64,000 nucleotides of DNA from the NCBI GenBank assembly GCA_017503785.1, contig JAFVSK010000020.1, forward strand, positions 107,528 to 171,527, given 5' to 3'. The notes under the pieces are model-generated. The model had not been told where the DNA came from, did not search any database, and saw only the letters and a program-made list of their open reading frames with translations. The DNA is from Clostridia bacterium. Its GTDB lineage: Bacteria; Bacillota; Clostridia; Oscillospirales; Acutalibacteraceae. Positions 24,738-33,582 of the stretch are shown piece by piece (position 1 is the first letter of the stretch; each line of letters opens with the position of its first letter). A program made the translations under genes and the position numbers.

Positions 24738-24995
24738 ATGATGAAGAAAATTGTTTTTGAAAATAACAAAAATATCATCGGCGATGGCTTGCGTGCACAG
24801 CGGTTGCTGTGTCGCCTGTCACAAGATAATTTGGCAGCAAAAATGCAAACACTGGGTGTCAATATGGATCAGCAAATGATAAGCAAGATCGAACGAAACG
24901 CCCGTATTGTTACCGACTATGAGTTAGCCTGCTTTTGCCGCATACTGAAAGTAAGCGCCGAGGAGCTTTGGCAAGGAAAGTTTAAAGCAGAATAA
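24738..24995 (+). CDS. XRE-family HTH regulator
   Basis: 85 residues. The Cro/CI helix-turn-helix spans about 18-70 (LRAQRLLCRLSQDNLAAKMQ, then ISKIERNARIVTDYELACF). It is a minimal single-domain repressor of phage or toxin-antitoxin style. SD is weak (AAGACGTGAT); two ATG codons are adjacent at 24738 and 24741. It is divergent from the small basic protein, with a perfect inverted repeat between. Ends at the terminator shared with rplL. Confidence 0.82.
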   Translation: MMKKIVFENNKNIIGDGLRAQRLLCRLSQDNLAAKMQTLGVNMDQQMISKIERNARIVTDYELACFCRILKVSAEELWQGKFKAE

Positions 24996-25034
24996 AAAAG
25001 CGCCCGCAGTGTACACTGCGGGCGTTCTTTTTTT
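24994..25034. terminator. Terminator of rplL (bidirectional)
   Basis: AAAAAAGCGCCCGCAGTGT / ACACTGCGGGCGTTCTTTTTTT palindrome between the convergent XRE and rplL genes. Confidence 0.9.
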
Positions 25035-25047
25035 GATAAGAATAAAC

Positions 25048-25422
25048 TTATTTGAGCTCGACCTTGGCACCGGCTTCTTCCAGCTTCTTCTTGATCTCTT
25101 CGGCTTCGTCCTTGCCGGCAGCCTCTTTGACAGCCTTGGGAGCGCCGTCAACCAGATCCTTCGCCTCTTTCAGGCCCAGACCGGTGATCTCGCGAACAAC
25201 CTTGATAACGTTGATCTTGTTGGGGCCGACTTCCGCCAGGATGACGTCGAAATCGGACTTCTCTTCAGCGGCAGCAGCCGGGGCAGCGCCACCAGCCATA
25301 ACAGCCACGGGAGCAGCAGCGGAAACGCCGAACTCCTCTTCGATAGCCTTTACGAGCTCGTTGAGCTCCAGAACAGTCAGAGCTTTGATCTCTTCTACGA
25401 GATTGGTAATCTTTTCAGACAT
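25048..25422 (-). CDS. rplL: 50S ribosomal protein L7/L12
   Basis: 124 residues. The N-terminal dimerisation helix pair ([17 protein letters not shown]), an Ala-rich hinge, and the C-terminal domain with [31 protein letters not shown] and a final AGAKVELK are canonical. It forms the stalk that recruits translation factors. SD GGAGG. Downstream of rplJ in one transcript. Confidence 0.97.
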   Translation of the reverse strand: MSEKITNLVEEIKALTVLELNELVKAIEEEFGVSAAAPVAVMAGGAAPAAAAEEKSDFDVILAEVGPNKINVIKVVREITGLGLKEAKDLVDGAPKAVKEAAGKDEAEEIKKKLEEAGAKVELK

Positions 25423-25479
25423 GAGTAATACCTCCGTTTTTAATTTTCTTTTTTAAAGTTTAGTTGACCGCAGCGTTGC

Positions 25480-25995
25480 TTACGCTTCGGCAGGGGCAGC
25501 CTCGCCCTTCTGCTCTGCAACAGCGTTCAGAGCGCGAGCCAGACCGGCGACGGTAGCGTTCAAGCCACCCAGGAACATAGCAAGAAGCACTTCTCTCGGC
25601 GGAACCTTGGACAGTTCTTTAATGGTTTCGGCAGAAACTACCTTACCCTCAAAGAAACCGGCCTTGATCTGGAAGTTTTCGTTCTTCTCCGCATACTCGC
25701 AAAGCACCTTTGCGGCAGCCAGTTCGTCTTCTGCGCACGTGGCCAACGCGGTGGAACCCGCGAGCACGCTCTTCAGATCGCCGTAACCGGCATTGTCGGC
25801 AGCGCGGCCCAGCAGCGTGTTCTTCACAACTGCATATTCAACGCCAGCCTCACGCAGCTTGCGGCGCAGCACGGTGTCATCCGCCACCGTGATACCCTCG
25901 TAGCTAACTACCACGCCCGACTTCGCTGCGTTCAGCTTTTCGGACAGATCGGCAACCAGCTGCTGCTTTTCTTGCAATACTTTCTCACTCGGCAT
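25480..25995 (-). CDS. rplJ: 50S ribosomal protein L10
   Basis: 171 residues. VVSYEGITVADDTVLRRKLREAG and YAVVKNTLLGRAA are typical L10 blocks, with a helical C-terminal tail that binds L7/L12 dimers. SD AGGAGGTG. It is preceded by a long leader with its own promoter and a terminator-like hairpin, the known layout for L10 feedback control. Confidence 0.96.
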   Translation of the reverse strand: MPSEKVLQEKQQLVADLSEKLNAAKSGVVVSYEGITVADDTVLRRKLREAGVEYAVVKNTLLGRAADNAGYGDLKSVLAGSTALATCAEDELAAAKVLCEYAEKNENFQIKAGFFEGKVVSAETIKELSKVPPREVLLAMFLGGLNATVAGLARALNAVAEQKGEAAPAEA

Positions 25996-26009
25996 ATTAT
26001 TGTTTCACC

Positions 26010-26174
26010 TCCTGAAAATGTGAATCTTTATGCCGTTTTTCCAAGAAAAAACGCCTTTTCCGCGCAAAACCACAGAAAAGGCGTTAATTACACAAAATTT
26101 CCTTGTGCATTCGACCTCGGCGGGCGGAAAACCGTTAGACACAACGTGTACCCGCTGTCTGTGGAAGAACAGCA
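26010..26174 (-). ncRNA. L10-type ribosomal protein leader with attenuator
   Basis: From the promoter at 26181-26209 to rplJ there are about 175 nt without a gene. A strong hairpin AACGCCTTTTC / GAAAAGGCGTT followed by TTTTTTC (26045-26090 region) looks like an intrinsic terminator inside the leader. Upstream lie further pairing segments around GGTTTTCCGCCCGCC. The position, length and architecture match the L10(L12)4-binding leader of Firmicutes. I have not folded it. Confidence 0.65.
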
Positions 26175-26180
26175 AAATAG

Positions 26181-26209
26181 ATTATAACAGACTCCTAAGA
26201 AAAAATCAA
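26181..26209 (-). promoter_or_regulatory. Promoter of rplJ-rplL
   Basis: On the minus strand TTGATT, 17-bp spacer, TATAAT, just after the rplA stop. Confidence 0.8.
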
Positions 26210-26220
26210 GTGTTTTTTTC

Positions 26221-26910
26221 TTAGCCAACCTTCGTGGGGTTGATCTTCACGCCGGGGCCCATGGTGGAGGCCACAACGCAGGAGCGAATGTACTGACCCT
26301 TAGCGGCAGCGGGCTTCGCACGAACGATGGCGCCCAGCAGAGCCTCGAAGTTCTCCTGCAGCTTTTCGACGCCGAAGGATACCTTGCCGATGGGGCAGTG
26401 GATGATGTTGGTTTTGTCCAGACGGTACTCGATCTTACCGGCTTTCGCATCGGTAACAGCCTTCGCAACGTCGGGGGTAACCGTACCGGCCTTCGGGTTG
26501 GGCATCAGGCCACGGGGGCCAAGCACCTTACCCAAGCGGCCAACCAGACCCATCATGTCGGGGCTGGCGATAACCACGTCGAAATCCATCCAGCCGCCGT
26601 TGATCTTGGCAACCAGATCGTCGCCGCCCACATAGTCGGCGCCGGCATCCAGAGCAGCCTGATGCTTATCTTCCTTAGCGAAGACCAGCACACGCAGCTT
26701 CTTACCGGTACCGTGCGGCAGAACCACCGCACCGCGGACCTGCTGATCGGCGTGACGGCTGTCAACGCCCAGCTTTACGTGAACTTCAACGGTTTCGTCA
26801 AATTTGGCTTTGCCGGTCTTAACGGCAATGTCCAGAGCTTCTGCCACATCGTACAGTGTGGCACGGTCGATCAGCTTCGCGCTGTCGACGTATTTCTTAC
26901 CATGTTTCAT
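26221..26910 (-). CDS. rplA: 50S ribosomal protein L1
   Basis: 229 residues from ATG 26910, SD GGAGG. Canonical blocks: [50 protein letters not shown] and a C-terminal [12 protein letters not shown]. It binds 23S rRNA at the L1 stalk. Follows rplK after about 107 bp. Confidence 0.97.
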   Translation of the reverse strand: MKHGKKYVDSAKLIDRATLYDVAEALDIAVKTGKAKFDETVEVHVKLGVDSRHADQQVRGAVVLPHGTGKKLRVLVFAKEDKHQAALDAGADYVGGDDLVAKINGGWMDFDVVIASPDMMGLVGRLGKVLGPRGLMPNPKAGTVTPDVAKAVTDAKAGKIEYRLDKTNIIHCPIGKVSFGVEKLQENFEALLGAIVRAKPAAAKGQYIRSCVVASTMGPGVKINPTKVG

Positions 26911-27017
26911 TTGGTTCTTTTCCTCCCTGTTAGTTACCATCCAAACGGCACTGTGCCGCGGTTGGCATGAGTGGTAAAATCGGAATAGTTTTTGTTCCTC
27001 CCACCCGGAACACAGAA

Positions 27018-27443
27018 TCAGTCGACAACTTCGACGCCCATGCTACGAGCCGTACCGGCTACCATGCTCATGGCAGCTTCGATGCTGGCAGCGTTCAAGT
27101 CGGGCATTTTGGTTTCGGCGATCTTACGGACCTGTTCCTTGGTAATCTTGGCAACCTTCGTCTTGTTCGGAACGCCGGAAGCGGTTTCGATGCCGCAGGC
27201 CTTCTTAATCAGAACGGCAGCCGGAGGGGTCTTGGTTACAAAGGTGAACGAACGGTCGGCATACACGGTGATGATAACGGGGATGATGAGACCCGCATCG
27301 TTCTTCGTGCGCTCGTTGAACTCCTTCGTGAACGCCATAATGTTTACGCCATGTTGACCGAGAGCCGGACCAACAGGGGGCGCCGGCGTGGCTTTGCCAG
27401 CCGGAATCTGCAGTTTAATGTACCCGGAAATCTTTTGAGCCAT
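27018..27443 (-). CDS. rplK: 50S ribosomal protein L11
   Basis: 141 residues from ATG 27443, [41 protein letters not shown] and the C-terminal [11 protein letters not shown] are signature L11 sequence. The 138-bp gap to nusG contains small hairpins (for example around GTCGGACACTTTTCCGAC on the minus strand) that may be a leader or mRNA-processing element. Confidence 0.97.
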   Translation of the reverse strand: MAQKISGYIKLQIPAGKATPAPPVGPALGQHGVNIMAFTKEFNERTKNDAGLIIPVIITVYADRSFTFVTKTPPAAVLIKKACGIETASGVPNKTKVAKITKEQVRKIAETKMPDLNAASIEAAMSMVAGTARSMGVEVVD

Positions 27444-27581
27444 TTTTCTAGCACCTCCAAAAATTGTGGTAAGGCGGTACTCAGCCACGCAAAGCGTGCC
27501 GGCACCTCCCACAGTCGGAAAAGTGTCCGACGCACAGGAAAAGGGCGATTGCCCATAACCTCAAACGTTCGCGGAGTAAAA

Positions 27582-28103
27582 TTACTCCATAAGTTCCGCT
27601 TGATCCAGTTCCAGCTCGACGGGCGTTTCCCGACCGAACATAGATACCGTAACGCGGACCTTGTTTTTTTCCACATCGAGTTCGTCTACACGACCACTGA
27701 AGTTTTCCAGCGGGCCGTCGATAATGCGAACCATATCGCCGACGGTGTAGTTGATTTCGACGGGATGCTTTTCAACGCCAAGTGCAGCCACCTCTTCATC
27801 GGTGAGCGGCGTGGGCTTGCCGTTGGGGCCGACAAAGCCGGTGCAGCCGCGCGTGTTACGCACGACGAACCAGGATTCATCGGTCATGACCATTTTCACG
27901 AGAACGTAGCTCGGGAAGATCTTCCGCTCTACTTCGCGCTTTTGGCCGTCTTTGATCTCGGTGACGGTTTCCGTCGGGATCGAGATCTCGTGGATCCACT
28001 CCTGGAGCTTACGATTTTCGACAATCTTTTCCAGGTTTGTGGCTACCTTGTTTTCATAACCGGAATAGGTGTGGACGACATACCATTTTGCTTCGCCTGC
28101 CAT
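27582..28103 (-). CDS. nusG: Transcription termination/antitermination factor NusG
   Basis: 173 residues. The NGN domain (WYVVHTYSGYENKVATNLE, FPSYVLVKMVM, RNTRGCTGFVG) is followed by a KOW motif (GDMVRIIDGPLENFSGRV). It binds RNA polymerase and modulates pausing. Located between secE and rplK as in most Firmicutes. Confidence 0.97.
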   Translation of the reverse strand: MAGEAKWYVVHTYSGYENKVATNLEKIVENRKLQEWIHEISIPTETVTEIKDGQKREVERKIFPSYVLVKMVMTDESWFVVRNTRGCTGFVGPNGKPTPLTDEEVAALGVEKHPVEINYTVGDMVRIIDGPLENFSGRVDELDVEKNKVRVTVSMFGRETPVELELDQAELME

Positions 28104-28118
28104 TGCCTACCCTCCCGA

Positions 28119-28553
28119 TTATACCAACAGATCGATCAAAGCACCAAGGCCGAGGTCGATCAGGCAGATGATGACACCCATGATCGCGCACATTGCCAGC
28201 GTGACAACCGTGTTGCGGGCCGTAGCCGACACGGTGGGCCAAGTGATCTTGCGGAATTCGCCCTTCAGATCGCGCAGGAACTTGCCGCCCTTTTCGGTGG
28301 CTTTATCTGCGGCACCGGTTTTGTTCATGCGAACCTTACCGATGATGAAGAGGACGACGCCGACGATCACGAGGATCACGCCAATGAAGAAAGCAATTTT
28401 TTCACCGGTGATGTTCTCCGGCAAAAAGAAACGTGCGACCCAGGCATCCCAACCCAGAGCCTTCATGTCGCTGAAGATCTCGAGGTTGCTGAGGAACGTG
28501 ACCAGAGCAGAAAGAGCTCCGGCAATCATCAGGATGATACCCCAAAAAAACAT
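28119..28553 (-). CDS. secE: SecE preprotein translocase subunit with N-terminal membrane extension
   Basis: 144 residues from ATG 28553 (SD GGGAG). The C-terminal 60 residues are canonical SecE: FLRDLKGEFRKITWPT then one long transmembrane helix. Ahead of it are two extra hydrophobic segments (FFWGIILMIAGALSALVTFL and IAFFIGVILVIVGVVLFIIG) not present in the usual 60-75-residue SecE of Firmicutes. It is part of the SecYEG channel. Located between rpmG and nusG. Confidence 0.88.
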   Translation of the reverse strand: MFFWGIILMIAGALSALVTFLSNLEIFSDMKALGWDAWVARFFLPENITGEKIAFFIGVILVIVGVVLFIIGKVRMNKTGAADKATEKGGKFLRDLKGEFRKITWPTVSATARNTVVTLAMCAIMGVIICLIDLGLGALIDLLV

Positions 28554-28576
28554 CGCTTGCTGCTCCCTTCCGCTGC

Positions 28577-28726
28577 TTACTTCGTTTCGCGATGCACAGT
28601 GTGCTTGCGGCAGAAGCGGCAGTACTTGTTCATTTCCAGTCTGTCCGGATCGTTCTTCTTGTTCTTCATGGTGTTGTAGTTGCGTTGCTTGCACTCGGTG
28701 CAGGCCAGGGTGATCTTGACTCTCAT
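28577..28726 (-). CDS. rpmG: 50S ribosomal protein L33
   Basis: 49 residues from ATG 28726, [27 protein letters not shown] and [12 protein letters not shown] carry the two CxxC pairs of the zinc-binding L33 form. First gene of the rpmG-secE-nusG transcript. Confidence 0.97.
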   Translation of the reverse strand: MRVKITLACTECKQRNYNTMKNKKNDPDRLEMNKYCRFCRKHTVHRETK

Positions 28727-28831
28727 AACGGCACCTCCAATAATTCCCAAATGGGTTTTTGAGCCTCCCTCAGGAGTTTTACAGCACCGAAAAAACGGCG
28801 CAAAAAAATAAACCCCTTTTGAGGTGTATAT

Positions 28832-28860
28832 ACTATACCATAGTTCTTTGACAAGGTCAA
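28832..28860 (-). promoter_or_regulatory. Promoter of rpmG-secE-nusG
   Basis: Minus-strand TTGACC, 17-bp spacer, TATAGT, about 105 bp before the rpmG start. Confidence 0.75.
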
Positions 28861-28879
28861 CCCTTTTTTTGAATTTTTT

Positions 28880-28918
28880 TAAAAATTTGCCCGAGACCGC
28901 ATTCAAGCGGCCTCGGGC
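28880..28918 (-). terminator. Terminator of the glycoside-hydrolase-like gene
   Basis: GCCCGAGGCCGC / GCGGTCTCGGGC stem with a 6-nt loop followed on the minus strand by AAATTTTTAAAAAAATTC. It insulates the ribosomal block. Confidence 0.8.
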
Positions 28919-28924
28919 AGCCTT

Positions 28925-31012
28925 TTACTCAAACCATTTATCGGCAATACTCTTTTCGTAACATTCAAACTCAAATTCTTCCACGTAATCCAGGTGACGA
29001 AGTTTCCAACGGATATGCTCGGCATCGGTAATGTACTCCATGCTCGGCTCCCAACCCAAGCGCGAATCGCGTTCCACAAACGGGATCGCACGCTCGGCAT
29101 TGGCGCGTTCCGCTTTGGCAATACTGCGCAGCATTTCCAAATTCTCGCGCACCTGTGCAGGGGTATCTGCCGAAGCGGCCTTGCTCTTTGCCAAGAACCA
29201 TTGCTTTGCGTGGATACCGGTTTGCACGTGGCAGGAGATATACTCACCCAAATTGATAAGATATTCCAATTCCTCGTTCGCGTTCCCGATGGTTTTCAAG
29301 AGCTCGACACCCGTATCAATGTACTGCTTCATTTTTTGCAGTGAGCGGATCTCGCCGGGCGCGCGAAGCACGGGCCACTCGCCGCGACCGCTGGGCAGGC
29401 CGAACACGGGGGAATAATCCGAGGGATAATGCACATCTAAGATCTTATTACCGAAATGCGCGTGCGGCACCGTGGGCGGCTTCACCGCGCGGATAAGGCA
29501 CAGTGGATACGAAGGACCGACACGGAAGGCACCGTATTGGTCGGCATCGGTGGGCGTGTAGCAGCGGATCGCTTCACTCCATTGCTCAAGTGCCTCACAC
29601 ACCGTTTCCACGCAATATGCACCGAAGCGTGCGGCAACGATCTCGCGCAGCTCGTCTTCCATCGAACCGGTTTCCGCAATAAAGCAGCGCTTGGTCAGAT
29701 CGCTTACCAGCGACGGGAACAAGCCGTAGTGATGCGATTCCATCACGCCGCACAGACCGTATTTGTCGTGCATCTCGCGCATCGCTGCGTAACGGCGCAT
29801 CCATTGATACGGAAACGGCTCATACGGAATGGTACCGATATCCCACGTCATACCACCGGTATTGGCCTGCGTATACAAGCGGATACCGCGTTCCTTGGCT
29901 GCCTTGGCTTCCGAAAGGAAGTATTCACCGGGGCCCTCAAATGCGATCGAATAATCGGCAACCGTTTGTACGAAGCCGTCCATCTTGTACGACTCGAACA
30001 TTTCAAAGGTAACCATCAGGCTGATATCGGTGGGCAAACTTTGGATCAGACGAACGCGTTCCTCGCGATCGACATAGCCCCAGTTATACGTCCAAAACAC
30101 GATATCTGCTTCGGGATTGTGCTGATAGACCGCTTTCTTCACAGCGTTCAGCCACACGGGATAATCTTCACACGGCCAAAAGCCGGGGCGCGGCTTCGTG
30201 TACGGAATACCGTCGGCACCATAGAACGAGTTGACCGGTGCCACCTTGGGGTCTTTGCTGGGGAAACCAACCGACTCACCCACCAGCACGAGGCCCTTAA
30301 AGCCCGGGCAAGCCTTGAACAGCTCACCGTACAGGCTATCATAGTAGGCTTCGCCTTCTTCACCGTAGGGGCTTTTTTCACTGCGCATATAGCTGTAGGC
30401 GTATACGTCCAAGCCGTAGCGGGCAGCACGAGAGATCAGGTCGTTGAAATCCAAGAACCCGGACGGCGTTTGGTTAACGCTCTTAACAAACACCAGTATG
30501 GTATCCATACCGGCGTGCGCAATTGCCGCCAAATGCTCGTTAGGATAGTCATCCAAGGCATAGCCCGAATGTACCATACGCGGAGAAAACAGATAGGTGT
30601 GGCGGATCGCTTCTTTTTTGAGGAACGGCGCATGCTTGGTGCTCATGCGGTTTTCCAAGCAATACAGCGCCTGCGCCAAACCGCGCTCGTTTTTGCCACT
30701 GATGGCCACGTTCTCCCCCACCGTGATCACGTAATCCTCGCTCTGTGCGGGGTCCACCGTCAGCATAATCGTGCGCGCATCTACAGGCTCCGTAACCAGC
30801 AGCAATGATACGTGCATAGCCACGAAGGCATAGTCTTGAAAATCCTGCGCTGCCGTAAGCACCACCTCGCCATGGTTCGGCGGCAGCACCACCTGCCAGC
30901 CGGTTTCGATGGCCAGTTCATCGGCCGCCGCTTTAACGGCAGCATCGCGCTGATCGCCGTGCAGTGCTCGCATACGCTCGCGGAATTGATAATTCTTTTC
31001 TGCCTTGAGCAT
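28925..31012 (-). CDS. Glycoside hydrolase-like protein (GH20-type N-terminal domain plus TIM barrel)
   Basis: 695 residues, SD GGGGGAAC. The first 130 residues resemble the alpha/beta domain that precedes the barrel in GH20/GH84/GH67 enzymes (ISGKNERGLAQALYCLENRM). The middle part (about 140-440) reads as a TIM barrel with repeated beta-strand ends such as GLDVYAYSYM, KGLVLVGES, DIVFWTYNWG and IRLYTQANTGG. The C-terminal 200 residues are helical. No signal peptide, so the substrate would be intracellular oligosaccharide, perhaps GlcNAc-containing. Catalytic acids cannot be assigned with confidence. Single gene with its own terminator. Confidence 0.6.
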   Translation of the reverse strand: MLKAEKNYQFRERMRALHGDQRDAAVKAAADELAIETGWQVVLPPNHGEVVLTAAQDFQDYAFVAMHVSLLLVTEPVDARTIMLTVDPAQSEDYVITVGENVAISGKNERGLAQALYCLENRMSTKHAPFLKKEAIRHTYLFSPRMVHSGYALDDYPNEHLAAIAHAGMDTILVFVKSVNQTPSGFLDFNDLISRAARYGLDVYAYSYMRSEKSPYGEEGEAYYDSLYGELFKACPGFKGLVLVGESVGFPSKDPKVAPVNSFYGADGIPYTKPRPGFWPCEDYPVWLNAVKKAVYQHNPEADIVFWTYNWGYVDREERVRLIQSLPTDISLMVTFEMFESYKMDGFVQTVADYSIAFEGPGEYFLSEAKAAKERGIRLYTQANTGGMTWDIGTIPYEPFPYQWMRRYAAMREMHDKYGLCGVMESHHYGLFPSLVSDLTKRCFIAETGSMEDELREIVAARFGAYCVETVCEALEQWSEAIRCYTPTDADQYGAFRVGPSYPLCLIRAVKPPTVPHAHFGNKILDVHYPSDYSPVFGLPSGRGEWPVLRAPGEIRSLQKMKQYIDTGVELLKTIGNANEELEYLINLGEYISCHVQTGIHAKQWFLAKSKAASADTPAQVRENLEMLRSIAKAERANAERAIPFVERDSRLGWEPSMEYITDAEHIRWKLRHLDYVEEFEFECYEKSIADKWFE

Positions 31013-31185
31013 GGATAGTTCCCCCTTTTAAAAAAGGAATAATTTTCTATTTAGTTTATAGCACACTTTCATCACTTCCGCAAGCCCAAAACTAAAAAAG
31101 AAGAAATCGGACAACCGGCAGTGAGGATTTTTCACAAAACCGAAAATGATAAAAAAGTTTTTACCGCATATACTCCTATTGCAGA

Positions 31186-31214
31186 TTGATTTTTGAGGAA
31201 AACTATGGTATGAT
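31186..31214 (+). promoter_or_regulatory. Promoter of the alpha/beta hydrolase-murF-ddl unit
   Basis: TTGATT (31186-31191), 17-bp spacer, TATGAT (31209-31214). The 230 bp between the divergent genes hold nothing else I can support. Confidence 0.65.
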
Positions 31215-31244
31215 TATTCTATCTGTGAAAAGAGGGGTGATACG

Positions 31245-32018
31245 ATGGAAACCACCGTAAACGGTCTGCACATAGAATATATCGACCAAGGCAGCGGTAG
31301 CCAAACGGTGTTACTGCTGCACGGCTGGGGCGTAAGCGGTTCGCTGTACCATCTTATCACCGATCATTTGTCACGTTACTGTCGGGTGATCGTGCCCGAC
31401 CTTCCGGGCTTTGGCGGTTCGGAAGAGCCTCCTCGCCCATGGACCCCTGCCGAATACGGCGATTTTGTACTGGACTTTTGCAAGCAACTGGGTATTACCG
31501 AAGCCGTTGTAATGGGACATTCCAACGGTGGGCGCATTTTGTTGAATCTGCTGTCGCGCTCCTCGTTGCCCCTTACCGTACACAAAGCGGTGCTGATGGG
31601 GTGCGCCGGTATTCCCGCAAAGCACTCCCTTAAATATTACGTGCGCGTATATACCTTTAAATTTATGAAGCGCGTGTTCTCGTTGCCGGGTATACGGCAA
31701 TTATTCCCCCACGCTGTGGAAAATGCGCGTAAAAAGTTCGGCTCGAGCGACTATCAGCAGGCCAGCCCCGTTATGCGGCAAAGCATGGTGATTGCGCTGG
31801 GCACCGATTGCACTCCTCTGCTGCCGCACATCAAGGCTTCTACCTTGCTTATCTGGGGAAAGAACGATACCGCCACCCCCCTGCGTGACGGTGAGCTCAT
31901 GGAAAAGCTGATCCCCGATGCCGGCTTGGTGGTACTGGAGGGCGGACATTACGCCTTTGCCGAGCAATTTCCCCACTGCAGCCGTGTGCTGGATGCCTTT
32001 TTAAAGGAGAATGACTGA
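31245..32018 (+). CDS. Alpha/beta hydrolase
   Basis: 257 residues, SD AGGGGTG. HGWGVSG forms the oxyanion loop, GHSNGG the nucleophile elbow (Ser about 92), IWGKNDTATPL supplies the Asp and GGHYAFAE the His. No signal peptide. It overlaps the MurF-like gene by one base (TGATG), so it is translated with cell-wall ligases. It might process a wall precursor or lipid carrier; that is inference from context only. Confidence 0.85.
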   Translation: METTVNGLHIEYIDQGSGSQTVLLLHGWGVSGSLYHLITDHLSRYCRVIVPDLPGFGGSEEPPRPWTPAEYGDFVLDFCKQLGITEAVVMGHSNGGRILLNLLSRSSLPLTVHKAVLMGCAGIPAKHSLKYYVRVYTFKFMKRVFSLPGIRQLFPHAVENARKKFGSSDYQQASPVMRQSMVIALGTDCTPLLPHIKASTLLIWGKNDTATPLRDGELMEKLIPDAGLVVLEGGHYAFAEQFPHCSRVLDAFLKEND

Positions 32019-33568
32019 TGACGGAAACGACACTGAAGATCGTTATGCTGGTGTGTGCCGCCGCATCCTTTGTTGTGCAATCGCTGTACTTCGTGCACAT
32101 GCTGCAGCTAAACTCCTACCGCGGTGAACGCTATCGCCGCTGGTGCAAGGAGAACGATTCGCGCTTAGTGAATCTACGCATTTTACTGCCGGCCTTGCTG
32201 CTGCCCATTATGTATCTGCCAACCGTGTGGTGCTACACCGCATCGGCTGCGGTACTGGTGTTGACTACCCTGTTGAACATTCCTAAAAAAGCCAAAAAGC
32301 CGCTCGTGTTCACCGCTCGTGTTAAACGACTGTTGGCGGTTCTGTATGGCCTTTACGCAGCACTGCTCGTCGGTTGCTTTTTCTTATCCCCTCTGCGCTG
32401 CACCGGCTTTGTAGCGATTCTGTCGCTGCTGCCGTGGCTGTGGGTCGGCTTGGTAAACGCCTTGGTAGCTCCTATGGAAAAGGCGATTTCCAACCGTTAC
32501 GTGCGCGATGCCCGCCGCCGTTTGGAGGCCATGCCGGAATTAACGGTGATCGGCATTACCGGCAGCTACGGCAAAACCAGCACCAAGAATTTCCTGCACG
32601 CGCTGCTTTCGGTGAAATACAACGTGTTAATGACTCCCGAAAGCTACAACACCACCATGGGTGTTGTGCGCACCATCCGTGAACGGATGAAACCGTCGCA
32701 CGAGATCTTTTTGGCCGAAATGGGCGCTAAAAACGTGGGCGACATTCGCGAGATCTGCGAGTTGGTATCGCCGCAATACGGTGTCATCACCTCGGTGGGT
32801 GAGCAGCATTTAGAAACCTTTGGCACGCTGGAGAATATTGTGCGCACCAAATTCGAACTGGCCGATTCTCTGCCGCAAGAGGGTTGCCTGTTTGCCAACG
32901 CCGATAACGAAAACATTGTTAACCGTTTAAGCAACGCTTCCCCCGCCTGCCCCGTAACCACCTACGGCTTACACAACGGCGAATGCGTAGCGACCATTCA
33001 GTCGGTGAGCACCGCAGGCTGCTCCTTTACCGTGACGGTCAATGGCGAAACGCAAGCGTTCACCACCAAGCTGCTTGGCGCTCATAACATTCAAAATCTG
33101 GCCGGCTGTATTGCCGTGGCCTATCATTTGGGGATCCCGCTGTCGGAACTGGTGTACCCTGTGCGCATGCTGCGCCCTGTGGAGCATCGCCTGCAGCTGT
33201 TGCCCAACGGCTTTATTGACGATGCCTACAACTCCAACCCTGCCGGCTTCCGCAGTGCTTTGGATACGCTGTGCAGCTTTGATGCCCAGCGTGTGCTGGT
33301 AACACCCGGTATGGTGGAGTTAGGAGAGCGCATGGCGCCTCTCAACCGCGAGCTGGGCGAATATGCCGCCACGCGATGCGATTTTGCCATTCTGGTGGGC
33401 GAGCGCCAGGCTCCTCCTCTGAAAGAGGGCTTGTTGGCCGGCGGCTTCCCCGAGGAACGGCTGTTTGTGGTAAAAACGCTGCAAGAAGGCTTGGCTGTGC
33501 TGAACCAATTGCCGCGTGCCGAACGACGGATCGTTTTACTGGAAAACGATCTGCCCGATAACTTTTGA
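32018..33568 (+). CDS. MurF-like Mur ligase with N-terminal membrane region
   Basis: 516 residues. Three or four hydrophobic helices occupy roughly 1-150, then a Mur ligase core: ATP loop VIGITGSYGKTSTKNF, AEMGAKNVGDI, TSVGEQHLETFG, and a C-terminal domain with DDAYNSNPAG and VTPGMVELG. The motifs are those of MurF, which adds D-Ala-D-Ala to UDP-MurNAc-tripeptide. The membrane region is absent from ordinary MurF and is seen in a Clostridial MurF-like subgroup. The ddl gene follows after 14 bp, which fits a D-Ala-D-Ala role. Whether this is the main MurF or a second one cannot be told. Confidence 0.8.
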   Translation: MTETTLKIVMLVCAAASFVVQSLYFVHMLQLNSYRGERYRRWCKENDSRLVNLRILLPALLLPIMYLPTVWCYTASAAVLVLTTLLNIPKKAKKPLVFTARVKRLLAVLYGLYAALLVGCFFLSPLRCTGFVAILSLLPWLWVGLVNALVAPMEKAISNRYVRDARRRLEAMPELTVIGITGSYGKTSTKNFLHALLSVKYNVLMTPESYNTTMGVVRTIRERMKPSHEIFLAEMGAKNVGDIREICELVSPQYGVITSVGEQHLETFGTLENIVRTKFELADSLPQEGCLFANADNENIVNRLSNASPACPVTTYGLHNGECVATIQSVSTAGCSFTVTVNGETQAFTTKLLGAHNIQNLAGCIAVAYHLGIPLSELVYPVRMLRPVEHRLQLLPNGFIDDAYNSNPAGFRSALDTLCSFDAQRVLVTPGMVELGERMAPLNRELGEYAATRCDFAILVGERQAPPLKEGLLAGGFPEERLFVVKTLQEGLAVLNQLPRAERRIVLLENDLPDNF

Positions 33569-33582
33569 AAGGTGATGTCTGT

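Noticed and set aside
26967-28679. A 570-codon plus-strand frame across the rplK-nusG-secE region
   Set aside because: It is antisense to certain ribosomal and transcription genes, and its translation is low-complexity His/Asp-rich shadow sequence.
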